Assembly (NCBI GenBank): GCA_027604185.1
Contig: JADGKB010000005.1
Span: forward strand, 219,382-283,381
Source: Boothiomyces macroporosus
Lineage: Eukaryota > Chytridiomycota > Chytridiomycetes > Rhizophydiales > Terramycetaceae
Direction: 5' to 3'
Length of the DNA stretch: 64,000 nucleotides
Under the pieces are notes generated by a model, which ran no database searches, was not told the origin of the DNA, and saw only the letters and a program-made list of their open reading frames with translations. Positions 31,773-39,899 of the stretch are shown here, piece after piece (the first letter of the stretch is position 1; each line of letters opens with the position of its first letter). A program made the position numbers and the translations under genes.

Positions 31773-33913
31773 TTACATTGGAACATCAGCATGCTCTTGG
31801 TTTGTGTGGGTTTCCGTATGTGCTGCTTCCTTATGTTCACCAGTTGGCTGTTCCTGTTTGGATTCTTCATGATGGTGTGCGTGTTCTAAAATTAGTACAA
31901 TTTACCATGCACAGGCTCTGAAGTAAGTGCTGGCTGCGATTTGTTTAGAGCAGACTGTGACTTGTGTACAGCTGGTTCACTTGCTTTTGTAGTGGCTTGA
32001 TCAGCGAGCGTAGGCTGAGATTTGTTTAATGCCGGTTGTGATTTATTAAGCGCTGGTTGAGATTTGTTCAATGCAGGTTCGCTAGTTTTATTCGCCTGTT
32101 GAGCAAGATTTGGTTGAGACTTGTTCAAAGCTGGTTGGGATTTATTCAAAGCAGGCTCGCTCGCTTTAATTGGTATAGCTGCAGCTTCGTGTAAACTAGG
32201 TTGGGATTTGTTCAAAGCAGCTTGAGACCCAGATTTCTTTGGCTGTGCGTCGGTAGAAGCTGAGTTATTATGGAACGTACCTTCATTTTGAACAGCTTTT
32301 AAACTTTCATCCATAATACCGTTCACCATATTCAGTTGACTTCCAGTCAAACTCGCTGATTTTCCACCAGCCAATGCTGATTGGCTCTTGTTTGCTGGTT
32401 TGTCTTTTGAGACATCATTTAAAGGTACAAACTTTGACTCGGGCTCAGACAATTTTTCATTAGACCTGTTGAGAGCTGAGTTGCTATTGTTTTTGTTCAA
32501 ATTAGAGTTGCTTCCGGTTTTGCTCAGGTTAGAGTTGCTACCTGATTTATTTAACCCAGTACCGCTGCCAGATTTCTTTAATTCGGCTTCAACTAGCTGT
32601 GTGTGGGACTTGGTGTGGGCAGATTGGCTGACATTTGGGACCACTGCTTTGTTTAACCCTGTTTGACTGCCTGATTTTCCAATTGATGATAAAGATTTGT
32701 TTAGTGCCTGTTGACTAGCTAAATTTGGTTGAGACTTGTTGAGAGCAGGTTGAGATTTCTTTACCTCCGCTTCAACGTGTTCATGAGCCAAATGTGGTTG
32801 AGACTTGTTTAGAGCAGGTTGGGATTTCTTTACATCAGCATCGGTAGTAGACTGAGACAAGTTTGGTTGCGACTTGTTGAGAGCAGGTTGAGATTTCTTT
32901 ACCTCCGCTTCAACGCTTTCAGACAAGTGTGGTTGGGACTTGTTTAGAGCTGGCTGGGATTTCTTTACCTCAGCATCGGTAGTGGATTGAGACAAGTTTG
33001 GTTGGGACTTGTTGAGAGCTGGCTGAGATTTCTTTACCTCCGCCTCAACGTGTTCATGAGCCAAATGTGGTTGAGACTTGTTTAGAGCAGGTTGAGATTT
33101 CTTGACTTCGTGTTCAGCACTTTCGTGGGCCAAGTGTGGTTGGGACTGCTTCTTTTCATGTTCAGCACTTTCAGCCAAGTGTGGTTGAGATTTGTTGAGA
33201 GCGGGTTGAGATTTCTTGACTTCATGTTCTTTAACTTCCTCTGAAAGTTTTGGTTGCGATTTATGCAATTCATGAGAAGACTTTTTAACATCTTCTCCGT
33301 GCTCAGTCAAGACAGGCTGGGATTTGTGCAAAGCAGGGTTACTCTTTGTAGCTTCTTTTTCATGTGGGGCTTCTTTTGGATGATCAACTACTAATGGCTT
33401 TGTTGAAGCGTTTTCAGTTGCTTTGTTCAAATCTGGCACACTTTTGTTTGTGGCATGTACTTCAGAGTGACTGGTTTTTACAACTTCAGTGTGGCTCTTA
33501 GCTAATGGTACCTGGTGCTCCTTTGGAGTGTGTCCTACGAATTACCTAGTGTTTACCTTCAGCTTTTGATTCATGCTTTTCGTCCTCTTTTGGTTTAGCT
33601 GGCTCTGCAGCAATTACTTTGTTTGTTCTAGGATCTATCTTTGCATGGCCAGTAGATTTCTTTTCTCCTTCAACTGGGTGTGATTCAGCATGTTTGTGGT
33701 GTTCGTTTGGTGGTGGATTTTGCTATATTAACATAAATTTACGAATTTGGTTGCTTCTCGAACAATAATCATTGGAGCCAATGTATGTCCATCGTCTGCG
33801 TTTGATTTCTTGATTGGCGCTTGATTTGGTTTATTTAACGCCGCGGTTTTGGCATTATCTCTTGCCGTTGTCGTTTGTTGCACTGCATGGGGTTTTGATG
33901 CTCCACAACCCAT
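31773..33913 (-). CDS. N-myristoylated, repeat-rich disordered protein
   Basis: Four exons give 692 residues; introns are 33723-33742, 33535-33556 and 31886-31905. I chose the ATG at 33913 because it yields MGCGASKP, an excellent N-myristoylation signal with Cys3 for palmitoylation. Nearly all the rest is disordered and built from Lys-Ser-Gln-Pro-Ala-Leu-Asn units, often as KKSQPALNKSQPHLA with spacers such as HEHVEAEV or STTDAEV. A second unit type, KSGSNSNLNK, occurs in the middle. The C-terminus is His/Glu-rich. No catalytic domain is visible. The layout fits a membrane-anchored scaffold. The family is not recognised, and the repeats probably expanded within this lineage. Confidence 0.72.
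32009..33270 (-). repeat. In-frame coding repeats (LNKSQP units)
   Basis: Segments encoding ALNKSQP recur about 18 times, partly arranged as longer repeats of about 75-80 bp that combine two units and a variable acidic spacer. High nucleotide similarity between neighbouring copies (for example around 32700-33100) indicates recent expansion or gene conversion. Confidence 0.75.
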
Positions 33914-34021
33914 TATTCTAAGTGAGTTTTGTTTTTGAAAGAATACTTTTTCAATGGAAACAATGCCTTTGGTTGACATCATCACAAGGTTTTGATTGGA
34001 CGACAAAAACACATGTATTTA

Positions 34022-34921
34022 TTACTCTTTCAATGAGAGCGATTTCAATTCCTCTAGAGTAACCAAAACCAAATTGGTATTGATGCCATTCAACATGTCA
34101 TCAATTTCACACATGTATCGCCTGTCCATACCCAGCAGGCTGCAAGCTTTTAAAAAGTTTTCTACATTTTCCTAAATTCAGATGTCTAATACCCTATGTA
34201 AAAATGAGAATTTTCCAGTTTTGATTCTGATTTGATCGTTTGGACGTATTGTATTCATCAGATTACATGCAATCGTTCCATCTTTGAGCGCGTCGACTAA
34301 TGGCTCTTTGATTTCAATCTTGAGAGTTTCACAAATCCACTTCTTTACGTCGTTTTCATCTGCTGTTCTTTCATTTTTAAAAGAATCTGTTTTTGTAAGC
34401 AAGTTTGCTGCATTTGCAAGTGCTTCAACAGCAGGTGCTGGCGCTTGTACAGAGCTTTCTCTAGGTTTACTAATTGATTTTCTTAGTTGAATTGCTGATG
34501 GATCAAATCCCCCTAAACTAGCCAAAGGATTGAATCCACCTGCAATCACTCTTGTTTTAACATCTTCCACGGGGTTTTCTTCTGATGGCGCTTCAACCAC
34601 CTGTATTAATCCAAATTACAATCTCAGCTTGAGCTACTGGCTCTTTTTCTGCGATTCCTTTCTTTAATGCTGCTCGCCCTTTGTTCATATGATTTAAAGG
34701 TCGTCCAGACGAAGGAAGCGGACTCGAATCTTTAATCTTTTGAATTTCCTCCTTTAAATTTGTATTTTCATTTCTCAAATCTTCATTTTCCTTCTTCAAC
34801 TGTTCGTTTTCTTGCTCAAGTAACTCGAGCTGGGATTCCAAATCTTTTATCGCTTCTGGCGTTGGTTCAATATCCTGTGCGGTCTTGTTTTCCCTTGTTT
34901 AATCTATAGATACTCTTCCAT
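34022..34921 (-). CDS. Coiled-coil protein with C-terminal calponin-homology domain
   Basis: Four exons give 279 residues; introns are 34894-34913, 34601-34619 and 34172-34192. The first exon is 8 nt (Met-Glu and part of Glu). Residues about 20-55 form a strong coiled coil (LELLEQENEQLKKENEDLRN). A Pro/Ser/Ala linker follows. The C-terminal 110 residues form a calponin-homology domain: VKKWICETLKIEIKEPLVDA, LKDGTIACNLMNTIRP, NVENFLKACSLLGM. CH domains of this type occur in transgelin/calponin and bind actin. The coiled coil in front of a single CH domain is unlike yeast Scp1 and may allow dimeric actin bundling; this is inference. Confidence 0.75.
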
Positions 34922-34962
34922 TTCTGATTAGCAAGTTTTGGTTTGGCTTTGCCTTGCGCCAC

Positions 34963-35046
34963 AAGTCAAATGGTAAGTCAAATGGTAAGTCAAATGGTAA
35001 GTCAAATGGTAAGTCAAATGGTAAATCAAATGGTAAATCAAATGGT
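34963..35046 (+). repeat. 12-bp tandem repeat, 7 units (AAGTCAAATGGT)
   Basis: Seven consecutive 12-mers: five identical AAGTCAAATGGT, then two AAATCAAATGGT. The array lies between the start of the CH-domain gene and the end of the Ral gene. The plus strand repeatedly spells GGTAAGT, a strong splice-donor-like string, but no gene is transcribed from that strand here. Confidence 0.95.
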
Positions 35047-35079
35047 AACCAGCATGGCTGATACTTTACTTTTTATTTC

Positions 35080-35670
35080 TTAGATTAGAACACATTTCGA
35101 AGACTTGGCAGGTTTGGTTTCTTTTGCTTGCGTAGCTGCCTTGCGATCTCTGATCTGTCGCATCAATTTGGTAAAGATTTCTTCAACATTCTGTCTAGTC
35201 TTTGCAGAAGTTTCGATATAAGGACAATTCCATTCTTTTGCCTTCAATTCCGCGTCTCTAACTGGGACTTTTCTTTGCGCAGCCAAGTCGGATTTATTAC
35301 CCACTAAAATAAATGGAACTTTTTCATCATCTAGCACTCTACAGATTTGGTCCCTGAATTCTTGAGTATGTTGGAAACTTTCTTTTTCCAGAATAGAAAA
35401 CACGCATAGGAAACCTTCGCCAGACCTATAGTAATTATCTCGAATGGCTGCGTACTCTTCTTGGCCAGCTGTATCCAGGATATCTACAAACGTTTCTTGG
35501 CCGTCCAAATTTACTTTTTTTCTGTAAGAATCTGCCTTTGTGGGGTCATACTGTTCAGTGAAATCTCCATACATGTACTGTAAAGTAAGAGCTGACTTTC
35601 CAACACCTCCGGATCCTACCATGATTACTTTGTGAGTAGGTCCTTCCTTTTTCGCCTGACTCTTGCCCAT
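35080..35670 (-). CDS. Ral-type small GTPase of the Ras family
   Basis: A single exon encodes 196 residues. All GTPase boxes are intact: P-loop [19 protein letters not shown] and ETSAK. The switch I/II region [12 protein letters not shown] is the Ral signature rather than the Ras one (PTIEDSY), and [13 protein letters not shown] also fits Ral. The C-terminus CVLI is a CaaX box for prenylation, preceded by lysines. In animals Ral binds the exocyst and controls secretion; the function in this fungus is inferred. I chose the ATG at 35670 because longer starts add a hydrophobic stretch not seen in homologues. Confidence 0.88.
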   Translation of the reverse strand: MGKSQAKKEGPTHKVIMVGSGGVGKSALTLQYMYGDFTEQYDPTKADSYRKKVNLDGQETFVDILDTAGQEEYAAIRDNYYRSGEGFLCVFSILEKESFQHTQEFRDQICRVLDDEKVPFILVGNKSDLAAQRKVPVRDAELKAKEWNCPYIETSAKTRQNVEEIFTKLMRQIRDRKAATQAKETKPAKSSKCVLI

Positions 35671-35815
35671 AGAAAAATAGTAAACAATAAGATGACACAA
35701 TACGTGATAAGAGCCTCTTAATGATATTCAACCGCATGAATATCCACTACCAGAAAAAGCAATACTTATCTACTACCAGTTTAGCTTAAATGTCGTCAAG
35801 AAATTTTGAAGCCTG

Positions 35816-36250
35816 TTAAGAAACAATCAGGATTGGTTTATTTATACGGTTAATTACATGTTTGCTTAAAGAGTATCCAAATAGCCGTCGCTCTTTCTTT
35901 TTCCCCATTATAATTATATCGGGATTAATCTTTTTGATTTCATGCAGGATTAGTTTCCGAACGTCTCCCCCAACAACGATTTTCTTAATATTGAAGCCTT
36001 GCAGCTCTCTAGAATAATAATCCATTATCTTATTTGAAGACTGGAGATACTCCCGCTCTACCTTGTCCATGTAATTGGAGTTGTTTTCGGTCATTTGGAT
36101 ATAGTCCAGTCTAGCGATTTCATCGCTTGGTGGTTTGTACACATGAAAGAGAATTACTATATCAGACTTTAGTAGTATTTCTTTGGCGGTTTGAATGATC
36201 TTGCGAGTTAAAGGGGATGCATCTATTGGAATGAATACCGTTCTGGTCAT
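35816..36250 (-). CDS. Universal stress protein (UspA) domain protein
   Basis: A single exon encodes 144 residues from the ATG at 36250 (156 if the ATG at 36286 is used). The fold is recognisable from the start TVFIPIDASPLTRKIIQTA, the helix-strand KIVVGGDVRKLILHEI, and the end NPDIIIMGKKKERRLFGYSLSKHVINRINKPILIV. The classical ATP loop G-2x-G-9x-G-S is not fully kept, since GKKKERRLFGYS lacks the middle glycine. Nucleotide binding is therefore uncertain. Such proteins occur in bacteria, plants and fungi. The exact role is unknown. Confidence 0.8.
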   Translation of the reverse strand: MTRTVFIPIDASPLTRKIIQTAKEILLKSDIVILFHVYKPPSDEIARLDYIQMTENNSNYMDKVEREYLQSSNKIMDYYSRELQGFNIKKIVVGGDVRKLILHEIKKINPDIIIMGKKKERRLFGYSLSKHVINRINKPILIVS

Positions 36251-36564
36251 TTGCAAGATTTTTCCCTGTGTGTTGTTTTTATGCATTTGCCCAGGCGCAT
36301 TCCTTATTATTAGTCACTGGGCTTGTGACTTTGTGAATAAGGATTCAATTAATCCACAGTAATCAAAATGCTATTGACAATTCTGATAGTATTACGTAAG
36401 CAATCATCTACAAGTTCATTCCGCTGATTCCTCAACTTACTATATCCTCAGAATCTCTTGGTCCAACGTGCAATCTAAAGACCTCGGCTGAGAGACAAGA
36501 TTAATGTTTTTAAACTCTATTCGAAACACAAAACCTTAAGTAAAAAATATTTTTTTTTGAAAAA

Positions 36565-37266
36565 ATGGAAGGAGAATCAAAACAGGCATCTCGATTGTGG
36601 AGAGTATACAAGACAGTCCATGAAATGGTTGCAGACAGAGGATATATGGTTTCCAAAGTAGAATTAGAAATGTCCCTGGATTCCTTCAAGCAAATGTACT
36701 GCAGTGGAGGAGTAGTAGAGTAATTACCACTAATATAGCCGTCAAAAACTTACTTTTCTTGTTCAGCACTCTTCAAATCAGGATCAGTTATTGATTTTCT
36801 TTACTGAAGACGAAACAGTGGGAATTAAACCAATTAGAAAAATTGCTGATCGCATGATGAATCAGTCTATAATGAAGGGTATTTTCTACTAATTCAGGGA
36901 TATTGATTTATCAAAACAAATTGACTCCATCCGCACATAAAGTAATCCAAGAATTAGCTCCCAAATATCAGCTAGAATTGTTCCAAGAGACTGAATTACT
37001 TGTTAATATCACCAAGCACACACTAGTACCACCGCATATTATTCTAGATAACGAAGCGAAAAAGACTTTGTTGCAGAGATAGTAATTTCAATTAACTATA
37101 GTCGTTTAAAAGAGACTCAGCTACCGCGTATAATGAGCAACGACCCTGTAGCGAGATACTTGGGATTGAAGAGAGGGCAAGTGGTTAAAATCACTCGTCC
37201 TAGTGAAACTGCAGGACTGTAATTTCTAATTAACTTAGTTATGTTACTTATCGGTTCTGTTTTTAA
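36565..37266 (+). CDS. RPB5: RNA polymerase subunit RPB5 (ABC27)
   Basis: Five exons give 207 residues; introns are 36720-36738, 36879-36897, 37082-37101 and 37219-37238. The N-terminal jaw domain starts [19 protein letters not shown]. The archaeal RPB5/RpoH-like C-terminal domain is complete: [48 protein letters not shown] and the end YVTYRF. The last eight residues come from a 28-nt exon. RPB5 is shared by RNA polymerases I, II and III. Because every exon is short, no single ORF reveals the gene; it was found by splicing. It is a good internal control for the intron rules. Confidence 0.94.
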
Positions 37267-37343
37267 TCTTAATAAAAGCGTATCATGCGATCTTCTATTA
37301 ATCTTTTTGTTTTTTTAAACCTTGAATTTTTCCAAAAAAAAAT

Positions 37344-38370
37344 ATGAACCTTGTTCGCTCAATAAAACACTCTGCAAGGAAATTCAAAAACTCACTATTA
37401 ATCCAGCCAATTCGAATTCACCGATTCAATCTTATCCCAATGCGATTCAACCAGTCGCAAGTTAACCTTCCCACTCCTACAAACCAGAACCCAAACAGAC
37501 AAGTAGACAAGGATGAACTGTGGGAAGAAGACCCAGAATACGATAAAGTAATCACGGGTTTTGTGATATTTGGAGTAGTAGTATGTGCATCATTATATTA
37601 CTATTTGAAATCGCAGCCAAAGATTAATACTTTATTACCAAATGAATTCACTGATAACCAAGTAACCAAGGTACAGCAAGTGAATCATGACACTTGGCTA
37701 TATCAAGTGTATTCACAATCAGGAATTGAAGAGTTTGACGTTCCATTCCATGTTGTTATTAAAGATGATACTTGTCAGATTGGAAGGCAGTATACCCCAA
37801 TCAGTCGAACTTCATCTCACCTCACCTTTCTAATTAAATTATACAAGGATGGCAGCTTATCGAGAATGTTTAGAGAGTTAAAAGTTGGGGATGTGGTGTC
37901 GATGCGCGGTCCAATTCTAACTATGCCAGCATACGTAAAGAATAGCTGTAAAGAGATTGGAATGGTAATTTATGCTAAGTTAGGTTTGTGCAGGGACAGG
38001 TATTACGCCAATGTATCAATTGATCAAGAAGATACTTCAAGATCCTGTTGATCAAACTAAAATTACATTGTTTTACCAAAACAAGACTGTTGCGGATATA
38101 CTACTGAAGGCTGAATTGGATCATTTGAGGCAAACCTATCCGGACCAATTAAAGATTGTTTACTCTGTTGACCATGGATATGCAGATAGATCTGGGTATG
38201 TTGATTTGAAAGCTTTAAAGATACTGCCAAAAGAGTGTGTGCTAGTTTGTGGGCCTGATGGGTTTGTTGGAGCAGTAGCTGGTAGAATGGGAGAAAACAA
38301 TACTCAAGGCCCAGTTGGTGGGTTTTTAAAAGAGTTGGGATATACATCTACCCAAGTTTATAAACTCTGA
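37344..38370 (+). CDS. Mitochondrial NADH-cytochrome b5 reductase-like flavoprotein
   Basis: Exons 37344-37964 and 37984-38370 (19-nt intron) give 335 residues. A basic, Ser/Arg-rich N-terminus (RSIKHSARKFKNSLL) and a membrane helix at about residues 72-92 (VITGFVIFGVVVCASLYYYL) suggest import to the inner membrane. The FAD domain has IGRQYTPIS (the RxYTP motif) and GDVVSMRGPI. The NAD-binding part is VCAGTGITPMYQLIKKIL, formed at the splice junction, then VLVCGPDGFVGAVAG. The family includes MCR1, CBR1 and AIM33. The unusual end MGENNTQGPVGGFLKELGY also occurs in AIM33-like proteins, as far as I recall. Substrate is not determined. Confidence 0.85.
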
Positions 38371-38436
38371 TTATATTATTTAATAGTTCAAAGAGCAATC
38401 GATGGATAAATAGTTTATTTTCTAGAAACGAATAAT

Positions 38437-38691
38437 TTAAGGGAGGGAGCATTCGTTGTTGGCATCAGTGCACACAGGGTCTGCTTCCCAAAGTTGGTCA
38501 ACACAAGTTGCGTGACTGCAAGTGGTAGTAAGATCATTTACAAAGACACATACTTGATCGTCATTACATTTTGGGCATACAAGTACTAAACCAGGGCATC
38601 TGAACTTGTGTGGGATAGTAATGTCTACTTTTGGTTGTGGGATTGCAGACACAGTGGAGAGAAGAGCAGCTAAAAGGATTTGAAAGTTCAT
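38437..38691 (-). CDS. Small secreted Cys-rich protein, Opy2-N-like
   Basis: A single exon encodes 84 residues. A signal peptide (MNFQILLAALLSTVSAI) is followed by a mature part with eight cysteines: CPGLVLVCPKC, VCVFVNDLTTTCSHATC, then VCTDANNEC. The spacing C-x6-C-x2-C-x5-C-x9-C-x4-C resembles the Cys-rich N-terminal domain of fungal Opy2, but there is no membrane helix, so this would be a free secreted form. It could equally be an unrelated small secreted protein of effector type. A TATA box lies about 30 bp upstream of the ATG. Confidence 0.7.
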   Translation of the reverse strand: MNFQILLAALLSTVSAIPQPKVDITIPHKFRCPGLVLVCPKCNDDQVCVFVNDLTTTCSHATCVDQLWEADPVCTDANNECSLP

Positions 38692-38719
38692 TTTGATATT
38701 TGGCTGGATATTGTTGCGC

Positions 38720-38727
38720 TATTTATA
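38720..38727 (-). promoter_or_regulatory. TATA box of the Cys-rich secreted-protein gene
   Basis: TATAAATA on the minus strand, 28 bp before the ATG at 38691. It is the same octamer as at 3228. Confidence 0.6.
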
Positions 38728-38985
38728 CTTTTGATCCCTGAGCATGTTTTCTTTTGGTTCCAACTGGCCGTTTTCTCTTACCATGCGTCTACACCCAGAC
38801 AGCATTTGGGTATGAATTTTAGGTAAAAAGTACCCGGAAAGTAAACCAAATGCATACACTTGCCTAGGCGAATTCTGAACAGAGAATATACTACTATCTA
38901 GGCTAATATTACTTGGTGGAAGGTTATATTAAAAATCCCAAATTGGGTTTTTTAATTCAAAAAGGATCCACAGCCAAGCACCAAA

Positions 38986-39165
38986 ATGGAAAGTCATATC
39001 AAAGAATTCTCAAATGATCACAAAGCACTCAGGTCTTAATCTCGTGCAACAAAGACTAGTAAGTATAGACCAAGATTTACATTCAAACCAAAGCACGGGT
39101 ATTCGGAAACATCAGCATCCAAATGTGCTATTGATAAGCTGCAAAAGTTGAAAAATATTGAATGA
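38986..39165 (+). CDS. Possible small gene overlapping profilin-4 start
   Basis: Exons 38986-39032 and 39060-39165, joined across a 27-nt intron, would give a 50-residue basic protein containing SKYRPRFTFKPKHGYSETSA and ending KLQKLKNIE. The stop codon overlaps the ATG of profilin-4 as ATGA. The composition is coding-like, but I recognise no family and the intron is long for this genome. It might be a separate small gene, or an upstream ORF in the profilin leader. Confidence 0.35.
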
Positions 39166-39566
39166 ACGCGCTTTTGCAAGAAGCCTTGATTGGCACCAAG
39201 CACATTAGTCACGCAGGCATAATAAGAAAGAAAGATGGAACCATAAAAGCAAAATCACCTTTATTCACAATCTCGCCACAAGAATTCCATCGTATCGAAA
39301 ATGCATTTCTCAATCCTGGAGAAATAAGAGGTTCAGATGGAGTAGTTGCGTTCATGGAGAATTTTTACAGACCTTTAAAAGCAGATTCGATTTCTATCTA
39401 TGCAAAGAATGTAAGTGCTTTCTCAATGTAGGACCAGTCTGGTATTATTATTGCGCAGACCTTTCATCATTATATTATCGGGACGTATGATTCTACCATG
39501 TATGCTTCTGTAGCTGCTGAGGCTGTGGAGAAACTGGGAGAGTATTTTAGGAAAAAGGATAAATAA
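39162..39566 (+). CDS. PFN4: Profilin-4-like protein
   Basis: Two exons (39162-39410 and 39432-39566, 21-nt intron) give 127 residues, the length of vertebrate PFN4. The start LLQEALIGTKHISHAGIIRK corresponds to the LLGTKHVDSAALIK region of PFN4. The end GIIIAQTFHHYIIGTYDSTMYASVAAEAVEKLGEYF, in two parts, matches the PFN4 C-terminal helix. PFN4 differs from classical profilins by weak actin and proline binding, and is known from testis and flagellate organisms. Its presence together with CEP131 and BBOF1 suggests a zoospore role. Confidence 0.82.
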
Positions 39567-39899
39567 AACATTCAAGCTGAAAGTCTGTTTTTATTGCAAC
39601 TCGAATCCAGATATACATGAGCTTAGTACCACCTTCCAAATGAGTGTCAGTTACATGGATATACACCCTTCTACTAAAAACCATACTACATGGAAGAGCT
39701 CTGCTTAAATGAATCCCATACACGGAGGAATACAAGATGGCACGCGAAGGTCGTGGAATTAAGCCGACAATGCGGTACACCTCCCAGATCCATTAGATTA
39801 GGCGATCAATGGCAGAGTTAAAGTTTCGTCTTTACATGTAAAATGTCCGTTCAGACAATACTACTCGTCCAGTTGCAATTTTTTTAAAATCTAAAAAAC
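39567..39899. other. 333-bp intergenic region, no firm gene
   Basis: A minus-strand open frame covers 39547-39780, but it starts only with GTG; its first ATG gives 45 residues (starting MVFSRRVYIHVTDTHLEGG) with no recognised family. A plus-strand ORF of 19 codons near 39740 is also unconvincing. The region should contain the exportin-7 promoter. A T run (TTTTTTT) lies just before the ATG at 39900. Confidence 0.35.

Noticed and set aside
32388..32666. Plus-strand 92-residue ORF over the KSQP-repeat gene
   Set aside because: Its composition mirrors the repeats of the opposite strand; no start context or homology.
33535..33556. Back-to-back intron pair (internal AG|GT giving two 11-nt halves)
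   Set aside because: The whole is a normal 22-nt intron; 11-nt halves are too short to be introns.
34963..35046. CRISPR-like array
   Set aside because: Units are contiguous 12-mers without spacers, and the genome is eukaryotic.
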